Position numbers and translations under genes: made by a program
Notes under the pieces: generated by a model
The model's input: the letters and a program-made list of their open reading frames with translations, nothing else
Databases searched by the model: none
Told to the model about the DNA's origin: nothing
Part shown: piece by piece, positions 7,268 through 17,205 of the stretch
Numbering within the stretch: position 1 is the first letter of the stretch
How the letters are laid out: every line of letters starts with the position of its first letter
Assembly (NCBI RefSeq): GCF_014154935.1
Contig: NZ_JACEHH010000049.1
Coordinates: 1-64,000 of the forward strand
DNA length: 64,000 bases
Reading direction: 5' to 3'
Source of the DNA: Stieleria mannarensis
GTDB lineage: Bacteria > Planctomycetota > Planctomycetia > Pirellulales > Pirellulaceae

Positions 7268-10210
7268 TTGACCCAAGAACCGAATTCGACCGACGCGGAA
7301 GCGTCGGAGGGCGAGGCGGGCGGCGATCCGCAGCCCATCGCGACGACCAAGACCGGCAAGCTGAATCGTCAGCTCTCTGCTCGCTGGATCGTTTTAACGC
7401 TCTTGATTTCGATGCTGATTGCGGCCAATTGGCCGCTGCAGTATTCCGTGGCTTTTTCCAGTGGGTCGGCCTGGTCCGAGTTGCCATTCGACTTCGGCTT
7501 TCGGTCCGAAGACGCCTTGCAAACGATCGACCCCGTGGAAGCCGGTTGGCCGTTCCGCTACTACATTCGACATTCGTTCCCCGACGGCGAGGCCCAGGTT
7601 CAATGGTTCGGACGCGCGCTGGGTTGGAATCTGGCGATCGCTGCGCTCTTTGTCGCCATCGTCTTATTCTGCTTGCGGCCGTCGGCAAGGAAATCGAATC
7701 GACTTTCCCTCGCCGATTTGTTGTTTGTCGTCACGCTGATCGGGGCGGTGATGGGCTATTGGAGATGGCAAATCCGTCAGTCCGAGGCCGACAAGGATCT
7801 CGCCGACAAGCTCTCGAGCTATGGGCAGGTGTTGCGTCAGGCCTACATGCCCGCTGTTTTTGCCGACCGGATCCCGGCGTCGATGCGACCGATCTGGCAG
7901 AGGACCACCGCGGTCAATCTCCAAGACCCCAGCGACGAACAACTGCAACTGGCGTGCAAGCTGCCGTACCTGAGATCCCTGCGGATCGGAGGCGGCCGGT
8001 ATGACACCACACCGCTGCGCCGATTGCCCTCGATGCGTTATTTGCAGGATGTTCGAATCGCCGGCGCCGAATTGGACGGGGAAACCGTGTTGGCGTTGTC
8101 GCAGTGTTCACTGATCGGACAGTTGAACATTTCGCACACCAACATTGCCTCCGATGCGCTTCCGCACTTGGCGAAACTTCCGCGATTGTCACGGCTGATG
8201 GCGATGGAGACGATGATTCCCTTCCAGGCCTGGCAGCAGTGTGATCTGAAGAACAAGTTGGAAGTCCTCGTCCTTTCTCGGCCGAGAACGGGGACCGGCG
8301 GTGAAATCCGTCTTGAATCGTGGCCCAAGCTGCGTCACCTCACGTTTCAATCGTTCGACGAGCCGCTGAACGCGAGCCCGTTTGCGATTTCATTGCACGA
8401 CATGTCCCAGTTGGAGCACTTCGGTTTTGATTCGTTTCAGTTCGTCGATCTCGATCTGCAGCGTCTGCCGAAGCTTGCGAAAATCCAGTTGCAATACCAC
8501 AACACGCAAACGCGAATGGCTGACAATGACCAGATGCCGTATTACACATGGGTTCGCCGGTGTGTTTTGAAGGATCTGCCTTCGCTCGACTCCTTCCGGT
8601 TTTACGTCCGGGACTTCGAATCCATCGACATGGAAAACTGCGATGCGATGACGTATCTGGCCGGGTGCAGCAGGATCCTGCCCGGGACCGGGGATGCGAC
8701 CTATGACCGGTCGATCAGCCGCGAGTGTATTCAACGGGTGATCGACCAATTCGGAAAGCTGACCGGGCCACCGTTGCTGTCATTGCGGGGGTGTGATCTT
8801 CAAAACGTTGACTTTGCACCTCTGAAACAGAACTCGGCGGTTGCAACACTTGACTTTCAAAACAGCTCACTGGCAAAAAAATCAGCCGACGAGATTGCTT
8901 CGCTGTCTGCGACAACCATTGACCTGCGAAATGCTGAGGTGGGGGTCTCGTTTGTCAACTCGCTCAGTTCCCAGATGGCAAATCTTGAATCGCTGCTGAT
9001 CAATTCGGACGTCAACGCGATTCGCGTGGAAGACAAACCGAAACTTGAGACGATCATTTTTGACCAACACAAGAAATCACAGATCACCGCCTTGCGCTTG
9101 ATCAACGTCCCAGAACTTCGGTCTCCCCTGGTTCTCAGCCCGATCGGAAACTACCTGCATGTGGAGTCTGCTCCCAAGCTTTCCGGTTTGGCGGTTTTGA
9201 GTTTGCTTCCGGAGGTCAAAATCAGTGGCGTCGCCGGATTGAAGTGGTTTGTCGGGGGCGGCGCGGGGATGAATGACGAAGCGGTTTCAGAGGTGCTCAA
9301 AGCCGAAGGGTTGACTGAACTAACGATCGCGTATCCATCCGCATCGTCGCAATCGTTCAACGGGGTTCCGGCCCTGCGATCGCTCAAGCAACTTGCCCTT
9401 CCCGGGGCGGCATTGGACAACGATCTATTGCAAACGTGGCAGATCCCCGAGACGCTCACCGAGTTGGATCTTCGAGATTGTGGCCTTTCGGCCGCGACGA
9501 CGCGTCGTATCATCGCTCGCGGACGCTGGGAGCGACTGCTGCTCCGCGGGAACACGATCGATGTCAGTTCCCTCTCCGAACTGCAAAACAGCCCCTCGCT
9601 TTTTGAGCTCAGCCTGAGCGGAATCACCGTCAACAAGCAGGTGATCGACGCGATGGGCCCCCTTCAATCTCTGATGAAGTTGGATCTTGCCGGCGCGACA
9701 ATTGAACCGGGCGGATTTGCGGCGATCGCGGACACTGCGGAGTATTTGACCGAAATCGACCTTACCGGCGCGAGCGCTGACTGGTCGGAAATCGCGCCGG
9801 CGATCCGAAACAACTCGCTATTAAAGTTTCGACTTTCGCCGGTCGATGCGACGGTCGAACTGATCACCAAACTGACCGTCGAGGAACGGTTGGTGATGGA
9901 TCGTGATGCCTATGAAACGTGGTTCCAGCCGTCAATGCCAGCCCTGCTTGGCTACGACGCAAGGGGGCTTCCGGTTTATGAAGATCCCGATCGCGACAAG
10001 GGACCGAGCGAATTCGAACGCCCCGACTGGTCGACCGAATTCTTTCGCCCCGACCCCGATTCTATCTCTGCGGCTGGAACCACGGGTGCTTCCAATGCTC
10101 AGGTCGGCGCGGGCACCGGTTCCGTGATCGGTCAGTTGCTTCAATCAATCAACTTGGCCGGCGCGGCCGCTGACGACATCGACAACTCAGACGAGGTGAA
10201 AGACGAATGA
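7268..10210 (+). CDS. Large membrane protein with leucine-rich repeats
   Basis: The frame is open from 7193, but a TTG at 7268 with GGGG upstream gives a better N-terminus (TQEPNSTDAEASEGE), for about 980 residues. Three hydrophobic helices follow (WIVLTLLISMLIAANWPLQ; LAIAALFVAIVLFCL; LLFVVTLIGAVMGYWRW). The remaining 750 residues are irregular leucine-rich repeats, with segments such as LTELDLRDCGLSAATTRRII and LMKLDLAGATIEPGGFAAIA. The protein probably displays a long repeat surface on the non-cytoplasmic side. Its stop overlaps the start of the next gene (ATGA), so the two are translationally coupled and likely work together. Confidence 0.75.
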   Translation: MTQEPNSTDAEASEGEAGGDPQPIATTKTGKLNRQLSARWIVLTLLISMLIAANWPLQYSVAFSSGSAWSELPFDFGFRSEDALQTIDPVEAGWPFRYYIRHSFPDGEAQVQWFGRALGWNLAIAALFVAIVLFCLRPSARKSNRLSLADLLFVVTLIGAVMGYWRWQIRQSEADKDLADKLSSYGQVLRQAYMPAVFADRIPASMRPIWQRTTAVNLQDPSDEQLQLACKLPYLRSLRIGGGRYDTTPLRRLPSMRYLQDVRIAGAELDGETVLALSQCSLIGQLNISHTNIASDALPHLAKLPRLSRLMAMETMIPFQAWQQCDLKNKLEVLVLSRPRTGTGGEIRLESWPKLRHLTFQSFDEPLNASPFAISLHDMSQLEHFGFDSFQFVDLDLQRLPKLAKIQLQYHNTQTRMADNDQMPYYTWVRRCVLKDLPSLDSFRFYVRDFESIDMENCDAMTYLAGCSRILPGTGDATYDRSISRECIQRVIDQFGKLTGPPLLSLRGCDLQNVDFAPLKQNSAVATLDFQNSSLAKKSADEIASLSATTIDLRNAEVGVSFVNSLSSQMANLESLLINSDVNAIRVEDKPKLETIIFDQHKKSQITALRLINVPELRSPLVLSPIGNYLHVESAPKLSGLAVLSLLPEVKISGVAGLKWFVGGGAGMNDEAVSEVLKAEGLTELTIAYPSASSQSFNGVPALRSLKQLALPGAALDNDLLQTWQIPETLTELDLRDCGLSAATTRRIIARGRWERLLLRGNTIDVSSLSELQNSPSLFELSLSGITVNKQVIDAMGPLQSLMKLDLAGATIEPGGFAAIADTAEYLTEIDLTGASADWSEIAPAIRNNSLLKFRLSPVDATVELITKLTVEERLVMDRDAYETWFQPSMPALLGYDARGLPVYEDPDRDKGPSEFERPDWSTEFFRPDPDSISAAGTTGASNAQVGAGTGSVIGQLLQSINLAGAAADDIDNSDEVKDE

Positions 10211-12597
10211 AGCGTCCAGCGATGGTTTACCTATCGGTCGTTTCGGTGATCGTGTTATCCGGTTGTGATCCGGTGCCGCCAGAGCATCCGTTTTCTGTCC
10301 CCAGCGACGAAACGCTTGTCGCTTCACACTCGGCCGCGAATCAGATCCGCTGGCCGGTGATCGAAAAAAAGTGGCAAGCCACGAAACCGACCGACAGTGC
10401 CTTCCTCCGCCAAATCGAGCCCGGAGCGATCGGCAGAATCGCCGACCAGATCATCGCCGACGGTCAAAAGCGGATCGAAGAATCGAAATCCAGTCCTGAG
10501 CCGCCACCGTGGAGCGTCGCATCGAGTGGGCTGACGGGCGAAGCATTGACCACGGCCAGACTCGCCCTTGAAGAGATTGACGGTCATCCGATGCTTCGTG
10601 AGACGATCGCCATCCCTCCCGAAGTTTCCAACCCGACCGTGTGGCTGGACAAGACGGCACGCCATCTGGTCATCGCAGGCGACAACGGGCTGTGGATTTC
10701 CCGATTGCCGTGGCGGCCGTGGTGGGCGTTGCCGGGCACGCCGCCGACGGAACTGGACGAACCGGGGGACGCAAGCACGTTTCAACAAATTGCATTGCCC
10801 CGTCGCGACGACCATTCGATTCAAGTCGGTTTTTTCGAGCGACAACCGAACGGTTCGGATTCCCGCATGATCGTCGCATCGGGAAACCAACTTCACCTGG
10901 TCGATTGCATCAATGCCTCCGTGCTTGCATCGCATTCATTCGACGAGAACATTGCACACCTGAGCGTGGCGGCGGAAACGGGGCATGCAGCCGTCGTCGA
11001 TCAATCGGGCAATCTATACGTAACCGACCCGGAACTGGGCAAAGCGACAAAGATCGGCCAGGTCAACATGCAGCTTCCGATGCCCGCGATTTCGCCGGAA
11101 GCGGCTCGCATCGCGACATGGCACGATGAACGAACCGGCCGCGTTTTCAAACTCGACGAGGGGGTCGTGGACGACGATTTCTACGTCACCCATAGCAGTC
11201 CCGGCGAACCGATGATGATCCGATGTTCGCGAGCCTATGACCTGTGGATCGAGAAGAATGCCTGCCACAAGCGTCCCCATTATCCGCACAAGCCCGGAGC
11301 GGACCGCAAGAGTTGGCGGGCGTCGATCTATTGGGACATCGTTGATGTGATCGACCTGCACAATTTCCCGAACGAAAGCTCCCAGCTCTGTCTCGCTGAT
11401 CGTCCACTGGCCGGCGGCGGAAGCGAGCGGGTGATGTACCACGCCGTGCTCGGCGGTCGACGGTTTGACCGACCGACCCCGACAGAGAGTTTCGGCGATC
11501 GCAAACTGGTGGTCGCCGCAACCGGCGACGTGATTGCATACCACGACGATCGGACGATCGACCTGTACGCGCGCATCATGAACGCGCCCCAGGGCGTGTT
11601 CTACTTGGGAAAGATGGCCCGGTATTGGGCTTGGCAGAATCATTTTGACGATTTAGAAGCGTTGCATTCGGTGATCCGCTCTCTACCAGAGCGGCGATTC
11701 AATCGGACCAAAGAACAACTTTATATGACATTCGTCGAGTCGATTGCTGCGCAGTGGATCGACACCGAACAAATGATTGACAATGACCAAAACAGTGAAG
11801 AAGACCGCAAAGTGGCAGAAGAGCGGTTGGCAGGGTTCGCCGAATGGGACAAAAAGCAGTCGCCCCTTTCGCTGGCAACGAGAATGCAATACTGCGTTCG
11901 AAAAGCGTGGCTGGCGAGGGGCAACGGCTGGGCCAATTCCGTCTCGGAGGAAGGCTGGGGGACGTTCGAGTCGGAAAACAAACGGGCGTTGGAGGCGTGG
12001 AACAAACTGCGTCAGACCGGTGACGTCCCGGCATTCGCTTACGGGGTTTTCGTCGGCTTGGCCCGCGACGCGTCCCTCAGCTACGAAGCGACCGATGACG
12101 AGGCTCGTGAGTTTTTGGAACGCTTCCCTCATGACGACATGCTGCATCGTCAAATGATGAACCGGCGTTTGGAACGCTGGGGCGGAACACGCGGATCGGG
12201 GGCCGCCTACGCCGCCGCGGTCGCCCGGGCGATTGGACCGCCGATGGGCGATTTCATCTACTCAAGATGTATCGATCAGGTTGCGAGTGTGTTTCCGTAC
12301 GCGTTCTTCAATTACGCCCATGTCGACGGAAATCGCGTTCTTGCTGGCATTCAGTACGGATTAGACACGGGATACTACCAAGAGCAGAGCACTCCACAAG
12401 CGATCAGGTTGGTCGCCGGTTCACACAGCCGAAGCAATGCGCCGGGCGCCCGTTCGGCCTATGCCAAAAACGCACGTCGACTTTGCGAGGACTTGGCCGA
12501 GTACTATCGATCGAGGTACCCGATGTTGACCAACGAGATCGCTAACAGCACGGGGTATGAAGATCACAATCGCATGAAGTCCTATTTGCCGGAGTGA
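10207..12597 (+). CDS. Large hypothetical lipoprotein
   Basis: The product is 796 residues from an ATG that overlaps the previous stop by 4 bases. The N-terminus has a basic start, a hydrophobic core and a lipobox (LSGC, Cys about residue 20), so it should be lipid-anchored. Residues 130-400 contain beta-rich units that look like a degenerate propeller (TVWLDKTARHLVIAGDNGLW; SGNLYVTDPELGKATKIGQV). Residues 450-790 are mostly helical and Trp/Tyr-rich. I do not recognise a family. Coupling to the leucine-rich-repeat gene suggests a two-protein envelope assembly. Confidence 0.7.
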   Translation: MKRPAMVYLSVVSVIVLSGCDPVPPEHPFSVPSDETLVASHSAANQIRWPVIEKKWQATKPTDSAFLRQIEPGAIGRIADQIIADGQKRIEESKSSPEPPPWSVASSGLTGEALTTARLALEEIDGHPMLRETIAIPPEVSNPTVWLDKTARHLVIAGDNGLWISRLPWRPWWALPGTPPTELDEPGDASTFQQIALPRRDDHSIQVGFFERQPNGSDSRMIVASGNQLHLVDCINASVLASHSFDENIAHLSVAAETGHAAVVDQSGNLYVTDPELGKATKIGQVNMQLPMPAISPEAARIATWHDERTGRVFKLDEGVVDDDFYVTHSSPGEPMMIRCSRAYDLWIEKNACHKRPHYPHKPGADRKSWRASIYWDIVDVIDLHNFPNESSQLCLADRPLAGGGSERVMYHAVLGGRRFDRPTPTESFGDRKLVVAATGDVIAYHDDRTIDLYARIMNAPQGVFYLGKMARYWAWQNHFDDLEALHSVIRSLPERRFNRTKEQLYMTFVESIAAQWIDTEQMIDNDQNSEEDRKVAEERLAGFAEWDKKQSPLSLATRMQYCVRKAWLARGNGWANSVSEEGWGTFESENKRALEAWNKLRQTGDVPAFAYGVFVGLARDASLSYEATDDEAREFLERFPHDDMLHRQMMNRRLERWGGTRGSGAAYAAAVARAIGPPMGDFIYSRCIDQVASVFPYAFFNYAHVDGNRVLAGIQYGLDTGYYQEQSTPQAIRLVAGSHSRSNAPGARSAYAKNARRLCEDLAEYYRSRYPMLTNEIANSTGYEDHNRMKSYLPE

Positions 12598-13436
12598 TGC
12601 ACTTCGTTGGCTGGAGCGGCTGAGGGATCGACGCAGAGCAACTGGGCAAGCCGACCACGGCGACGATCCCTTTGTCGATCTGCATCCGCTGCAGATCCTC
12701 GTCGGCCTGACCGCCGATGACCGTCGGACGAAGATAAGGGGTCAGGCCTCTTTGTTGTCGCATGTTCAGGTTGGGTTGCCTCAAGTGAACCGTCGACAAA
12801 AGACTTCGTAGAACGCAATTGGTGCCCCCCCATCAAATTGCGGGCAACACGCGACTGCTGGAAAATCCATGGTGCCCGCTTGAATCGCGGGTGACAGCAT
12901 TCGCGATTCGGCAGCCGTGATTGAACACATCACGTCGAAATCATTGCCAGCGTTGAATGGCACCACTTGCACATGGTTTTGAATCGCAGAGGCGCAGAGG
13001 ACGCAGAGATACGGAATTGAGTGCATCATCCTCTGCGCTCTCTGCGCCTCGGCGTTTAAATCTCTTTCCCTGTCTTCGTTGTCATCACGCCGATTTGTTG
13101 CCACCCATTAACCAGCCGAGAACGTGTGAAGTGAGACTGCTGGCAATTCCATGTGGGAGCGATTGATTCAGGGGCGGCACCATTTGGGGTGGCTCTTCCC
13201 ACGGTCGGTCACCCTTGATCAGTTGCCCTCGCCTGGTACTGTCTTTCGTTAGTGATTCATTTGGTAGACTGACCTCTCGAAAGAACCTGAACGAAGTACA
13301 GGGGACTTTCACCCCACAAGATCACGCCGATGTTGGGCGTACTGCACGACGAGTCGCGGCGTCGTGGTTATTGAAGTGAAGGATCGCTCGCGGCGGATGC
13401 GTGATCCGTCACGTTCCGTCGATTGAAAGACCTGCA
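12598..13436. other. Intergenic DNA with repeat fragments
   Basis: About 840 bases without a supported gene. The section at 12739-12808 is a dispersed repeat (listed separately). The section near 12985-13050 is the common bacterial 'CTCTGCGCTCTCTGCGCCTC' low-information phrase. No RNA gene is seen. Confidence 0.45.
12739..12808. repeat. Dispersed 70-bp repeat, copy 1
   Basis: GGTTGGGTTGCCTCAAGTGA and CCGTCGACAAAAGACTTCG recur with about 80% identity at 14829-14900, together with the preceding GGGTCAGG...TGTCGCATG phrase. Its origin is unknown; on the minus strand it is weakly coding-like. Confidence 0.65.
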
Positions 13437-14060
13437 ATGCGATGGCAACTCTTACTTGCGACATGCGTCACTCCGTTGCTGATTGGTGCGGCAGTTTTCG
13501 TCGTAGATGCCCGTCGGACCGCGGCCAGGATGCGTGCCCAAGGACGATTGAGCCAGCTGCATCTGGCGCTGCTGAACTATCAAACCGTGAATGGTTTTCT
13601 TCCTGATCGAAACGTGACGGATCCAAACGGTCGTCCTCTCTTTTCTTGGGTCGGCTCGATCTTGCCGTACATTGAGCAACATGAAATTGCAAGTTCACTC
13701 GACATCTCCCAACCATGGAATTCGCCGTCAAACGAGAAATCGCTCGTGAGCGGCGAGAGATTTTGGAATTGGTATACCGAGGACGGGTACTTCATTAGCA
13801 CTTTCAATGGAGCTGGTTCGATGTGGGATGCCGACGGGAATCCGCTCGGAAAACTCGCTGACTATCCCTCCCATGTCGTGCTCGTCGCGACAGCTGTTGA
13901 TGGCGTTCACCCACTGGAACCCTTTTCCTTGTCAGAGGCGCGGCTTCGCGAAATCCTAGCGGCTGGTCATAAGGCAGTGTATGTTGATGCAGATCGGACT
14001 CATGGAACGGTAAAGCTTGACGGCGAGTCGATCGTCTTCGCTCGTGGCACGGTGCAATAG
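13437..14060 (+). CDS. DUF1559-like secreted/pseudopilin-like protein
   Basis: The product is 207 residues from the ATG at 13437; the longer frame opens at 13401 with a GTG. One N-terminal helix (LLLATCVTPLLIGAAVFVV) is followed by LHLALLNYQTVNGFLPD and LFSWVGSILPYIEQ, a pattern typical of planctomycete DUF1559 proteins, which resemble type II secretion pseudopilins. It lacks the usual prepilin-cleavage methylation motif and the H-X9-DG C-terminal signature, so it is a divergent or shortened member. It is probably membrane-anchored with its soluble part outside the cytoplasm. Confidence 0.6.
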   Translation: MRWQLLLATCVTPLLIGAAVFVVDARRTAARMRAQGRLSQLHLALLNYQTVNGFLPDRNVTDPNGRPLFSWVGSILPYIEQHEIASSLDISQPWNSPSNEKSLVSGERFWNWYTEDGYFISTFNGAGSMWDADGNPLGKLADYPSHVVLVATAVDGVHPLEPFSLSEARLREILAAGHKAVYVDADRTHGTVKLDGESIVFARGTVQ

Positions 14061-14068
14061 ACGACAGG

Positions 14069-14143
14069 GCAATCGCGTGCACGGAGTACGCGAGTCAGTC
14101 GATTTCGCAATTGAAAGTCATTCGCGCGTAACCGGTGACGCCT
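14069..14143. repeat. Dispersed intergenic repeat, copy 2
   Basis: Second copy of the repeat at 82-160 (GCAATCGCGTGCACGGAGTA ... CGCGCGTAACCGGTGACGCC). It lies between the DUF1559-like gene and the next secreted protein, upstream of the latter. Confidence 0.7.
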
Positions 14144-14174
14144 TTCATTCGCTGGACAAATTGGATCGTTATTA

Positions 14175-14696
14175 ATGAATCGTCGACTCTTCGCCGTTGG
14201 CCTGTTTTCTGTGATTGGCTTTGCTCTTGCGACCAATGCAGGTCATGCTGAGGATTCAGCTTGGATCTATCCACAATCTAAGCTTTTGTCTAAGGCAGGG
14301 CCTGAAGGCGAGAACGCTGCTTGGCCGAACGAATCCATTGATGTCCGTTCGACTGACGACACAATCGAGAAGGTCGTCGCGTACTACGTCAAGCACTCTG
14401 GTTTCGAGCCGCCAAACTGGAAGATTCTCGGACGGGAATTTCCGCATCAGACAAAGTTGCCGGTTGGATTTTGGATTGGCCCCGGAAAGACCAAGACCAG
14501 TGCTGCCCGGGTGACGATCACACACCATCTTCGTTCTGACCTCGCGCACGTCACTTTTCTCGTGGTTGCCGAGGCTGGCGAAATCACATCGATTTCCGTG
14601 ACTCGTGGTAAGAATGAAGATCAAACATGGATTCAAGTGCATGAGCACTCGTTCAAGAACGCGTCTCCACAGCTAGGCCAGCGAACAAAGCCGTGA
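14175..14696 (+). CDS. Small secreted hypothetical protein
   Basis: The product is 173 residues from an ATG at 14175. A signal peptide is clear: NRR, hydrophobic LFAVGLFSVIGFALA, then a likely cleavage after GHAE-type residues near 26. The mature part has no motif I know; it is mixed alpha/beta with a VRSTDDTIEKVVAYYVKHSG segment that resembles small periplasmic ligand-binding folds. It is preceded by a dispersed repeat and is not in an operon. Confidence 0.55.
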   Translation: MNRRLFAVGLFSVIGFALATNAGHAEDSAWIYPQSKLLSKAGPEGENAAWPNESIDVRSTDDTIEKVVAYYVKHSGFEPPNWKILGREFPHQTKLPVGFWIGPGKTKTSAARVTITHHLRSDLAHVTFLVVAEAGEITSISVTRGKNEDQTWIQVHEHSFKNASPQLGQRTKP

Positions 14697-14828
14697 ACCG
14701 GTGCACTCATTCACGCGTCAACTGAAATCAAAGTCTTTATTGACCAACTCTCCTTCCGATTCACGTCCTGCTCGACCCTCCACGGCCAGCTGCGGAGGAT
14801 CCTGGTCAACGCCAGGCGACGACGATGA

Positions 14829-14900
14829 AGGGTCAGGACTCGCTGCTGTCGCATGGCCAGGTTGGGTTGCCCCAAGTGAACCGTCGACAAACGGTTTCAG
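14829..14900. repeat. Dispersed 70-bp repeat, copy 2
   Basis: Matches 12739-12808: GGTCAGGACTCGCTGCTGTC, CAGGTTGGGTTGCCCCAAGT and CCGTCGACAAACGGTTTC. Same orientation, 2.1 kb away. Confidence 0.65.
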
Positions 14901-14929
14901 GGGACTGCCTCTAACCCGGAATCAAATCA

Positions 14930-14982
14930 GCCCACGGATGGCAGAGCGGACCCACGGATGGAATCGAGCCTGCCATCGGTGG
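14930..14982. repeat. CCCACGGATGGCAG repeat, copy 2 (partial)
   Basis: CCCACGGATGGCAGAGCGGA (14931-14950) is followed by a second CCCACGGATGG and a CCTGCCATCGGTGG arm. It is shorter and less symmetrical than the copies at 3664 and 36322. Confidence 0.6.
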
Positions 14983-15083
14983 AATCACCACCGCTTCCCT
15001 TGCCCGGGCGGGTATAATGGATTACCACCCTGCCGGCCGGTGCAGGCCGCGGTTTTCATCGTCTGTGAACGAGGAATTGAGCC

Positions 15084-15545
15084 ATGAGATCGATCCGGTT
15101 GGCCATCGCGCTGATGATCCTTTGCTCGAGCGGCTTGCTGTGCTCGAGCGCATGGGGGCAGGCGGATCCACAGAAATTCGCGGAGTATCAAGCCCGGATG
15201 CAGCAACGAAGGGCCGACGCGCTGGAAATGCGGCGTCAACAGCGTTTGGCCCCGCAATCACCGACGAGCAATCGGTTTCGCCCGGCACTGGACGGTTACG
15301 TCCCGCAACCGGCCCTGCGGGGTTATGTTCCCAGGCCGGCATTGCGTAGGTACACGCCCCGCCCGGCGCTTCGCGGCTACGCCCCCCGTCCGGCACTCTA
15401 CGGTTGGGCTCCTCGGCCTGCCCTGCGCGGTTACGTTCCCCGTCCGGCGCTCCGCGGCTACACGCCCCAACCTGCGCTGCGCGGGTATTCCCCTCAGCCG
15501 GCACTGCGTGGTTACACGCCCAAACCGGCACTTTCACCGAACTAG
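15084..15545 (+). CDS. Secreted protein of nine 9-residue PALRGYxPR repeats
   Basis: The product is 153 residues from an ATG at 15084. Residues 1-25 are a signal peptide (LAIALMILCSSGLLCSSAWG, cleavage after AWG-Q). A short charged helix follows (FAEYQARMQQRRADALEMRR). Residues about 66-150 are nine tandem units of consensus PALRGY[VTAS]P[RQK], one tyrosine and one or two basic residues each. The DNA repeats have diverged at third positions while the protein repeat is kept, which suggests selection on the protein. A basic Pro/Tyr-rich exported repeat could bind envelope polymers or other proteins, which is inference. I know of no named family. Confidence 0.65.
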   Translation: MRSIRLAIALMILCSSGLLCSSAWGQADPQKFAEYQARMQQRRADALEMRRQQRLAPQSPTSNRFRPALDGYVPQPALRGYVPRPALRRYTPRPALRGYAPRPALYGWAPRPALRGYVPRPALRGYTPQPALRGYSPQPALRGYTPKPALSPN

Positions 15546-15599
15546 CATCGGGGCAATACCGTCACGCGGCGTCGACTGTTCAGGCTTTGGCCGCCCCAC

Positions 15600-15650
15600 T
15601 GTCGCTGCAAAGCAGCGACCGGGAATCGCCTCAAGGCTAGACACCAGCGA
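15600..15650. repeat. REP-like repeat, partial copy in reverse orientation
   Basis: GTCGCTGCAAAGCAGCGAC is a hairpin, followed by GAATCGCCTCAAGGCTAGAC and ACCAGCG. This is the reverse complement of the CGCTGGTGTTTAGCCTTTAGGCGA family found at 17786, 22532, 26148, 31673, 32160 and 33041. Confidence 0.65.
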
Positions 15651-15737
15651 TGATGCCCGTGCCATTCGGATTGCGCGCTGCATGGACCCCTCGCGTGGTC
15701 CACGACGGCTTGCCGGTATACAGGGGCGAGCGTTGTG

Positions 15738-17105
15738 TCAGGACGTTTTGGTGAGCCGTTTTTCGATCTCGGCTTTCACCGTGTCGGCGTCGGCGGGCAG
15801 GTGGACGGCGGGGTTGGCGTATTCGCTGGTCACTTCATCCAGCCGTGATTCGTGATAAGCGACTTTAAAGTCGGTGAACTTCAGCCCGTGGGCGGTGCTG
15901 ATCACAACGGTTTTATCGTCGGACTTGATCACGCCTTTCTTGATCAGCTTGGTCAACACCGCCAGCGCGACGCCGGTGTGGGGGCAAGTGAACATTCCGG
16001 TCAGGTCGGCGTGGGCGGCCGCCGCGGCCAGTTCGTTTTCGGTCGCCTGTTCCACGATCCCATCGGTTTCCCTGATCGCCCGTTCGGCTTTGGCGTAGCT
16101 GACCGGGTCGCCGATCCGGATGGCGTTGGCCAGCGTGTCCTGGGCCGTCACGCGAACCTTTTCTTTGAACCCCTGCTTGTAGGATTCATAAAACGGATTG
16201 GCCTTGGCGGCTTGGGCGGCGACCAACCGGGGCATCCGAGTGATCAACCCCAAGTCCATCATCAGCCGGAATCCCTTGTGGAGCGCGCTGATGTTTCCCA
16301 GGTTGCCGACGGGGATGACGATCCAATCGGGAACTTCCCAATCGAACTGCCGAACGATTTCGATCCCCACCGTCTTTTGGCCCTCGATCCGCAAGCTGTT
16401 CATCGAATTGGCCAGGTAGATCGAATTGTCCTGCGTCACTTCCTGGACGATCTTCATGCAGCCGTCAAAGTCGGTGTCGAGCGCCAAAACATGCGCGCCG
16501 TTGGCGACCGGCTGGATCAACTGGGCCGTGCTGACCTTGCCCGCGGGCAGGAAAATGACCGCGGGGATGCCCGCGTAGGCGGCGTAGGCGGCCAGGGCCG
16601 CGCTGGTGTCACCGGTGCTGGCACAAGCGACCGCTTTGACGGGGCTGCCCTGGGCCATCATCTGTTTGACGACGCTGACCAAGACCGTCATGCCCAGGTC
16701 CTTGAAGCTTCCGGTGTGGCTGTTCCCGCACAGCTTGATCCACAAATCCGGCACGCCCAATTGCCGGCCCAGGCGTTCGGCCCAGAACAAATTCGAATTG
16801 CCCTCGAACATGCTGACGACGTTTTCATCTCGCAGCGCCGGAATCACCCACTCCCGCATCCCCCACACGCCGCTGCCGTAGGGCCACGTCGACGTGCTGG
16901 CGCGGGAATCGAACAGCTGCTGCCACTGGTAGGGGTTCCGTTTCCGCAGCGGCTCGCGCTCGTGATGCACCTCCAGCAAGCTGCCGCACGAGGGGCAGGT
17001 GTAGATCACGTCAAAGATCGAGTGCTTGGCGGAGCAGCCCGCGATGCAACGAAAATAAACGGTCTGATTTTCCAGTTCCGACTTGGGCTCGACAGCAGAC
17101 GACAT
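15738..17105 (-). CDS. thrC: Threonine synthase
   Basis: The product is 455 residues from the ATG at 17105 ([19 protein letters not shown]). It converts O-phosphohomoserine to threonine with pyridoxal phosphate in the cytoplasm. The PLP-binding lysine lies in [13 protein letters not shown], and the fold-type II pattern follows ([19 protein letters not shown]; a glycine-rich phosphate-binding loop at PVGNLGN). An N-terminal zinc-ribbon-like CPSCGS lies near residue 35, typical of the long threonine-synthase branch. The length is normal. It is divergent from the HExxH gene, and no other threonine-pathway gene is nearby. The frame extends upstream to 17174, but that extension has no conserved sequence. 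Confidence 0.9.
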   Translation of the reverse strand: MSSAVEPKSELENQTVYFRCIAGCSAKHSIFDVIYTCPSCGSLLEVHHEREPLRKRNPYQWQQLFDSRASTSTWPYGSGVWGMREWVIPALRDENVVSMFEGNSNLFWAERLGRQLGVPDLWIKLCGNSHTGSFKDLGMTVLVSVVKQMMAQGSPVKAVACASTGDTSAALAAYAAYAGIPAVIFLPAGKVSTAQLIQPVANGAHVLALDTDFDGCMKIVQEVTQDNSIYLANSMNSLRIEGQKTVGIEIVRQFDWEVPDWIVIPVGNLGNISALHKGFRLMMDLGLITRMPRLVAAQAAKANPFYESYKQGFKEKVRVTAQDTLANAIRIGDPVSYAKAERAIRETDGIVEQATENELAAAAAHADLTGMFTCPHTGVALAVLTKLIKKGVIKSDDKTVVISTAHGLKFTDFKVAYHESRLDEVTSEYANPAVHLPADADTVKAEIEKRLTKTS

Positions 17106-17205
17106 GAGTGATTCCCGGTAGATTCGTGAGAAGTCCGCATTATGTCCAAATCGCCCAAATCTGGCAAAGGGCACCCGTTAATTCCCGCCATTTGAGTGCC
17201 TATCG

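Larger units (their letters stand above)
14697..15083. other. Intergenic repeat-rich DNA
   Basis: Contains the second copy of the 70-bp repeat (14829-14900) and a partial copy of the CCCACGGATGGCAG repeat (14930-14982). The open frames across it are not coding-like. Confidence 0.5.

Noticed and set aside
15852-17111. 419-residue plus-strand open frame opposite thrC
   Set aside because: It is the antisense shadow of threonine synthase: Gly/His/Asp-rich low-similarity text, while the minus strand has all PLP-enzyme motifs.
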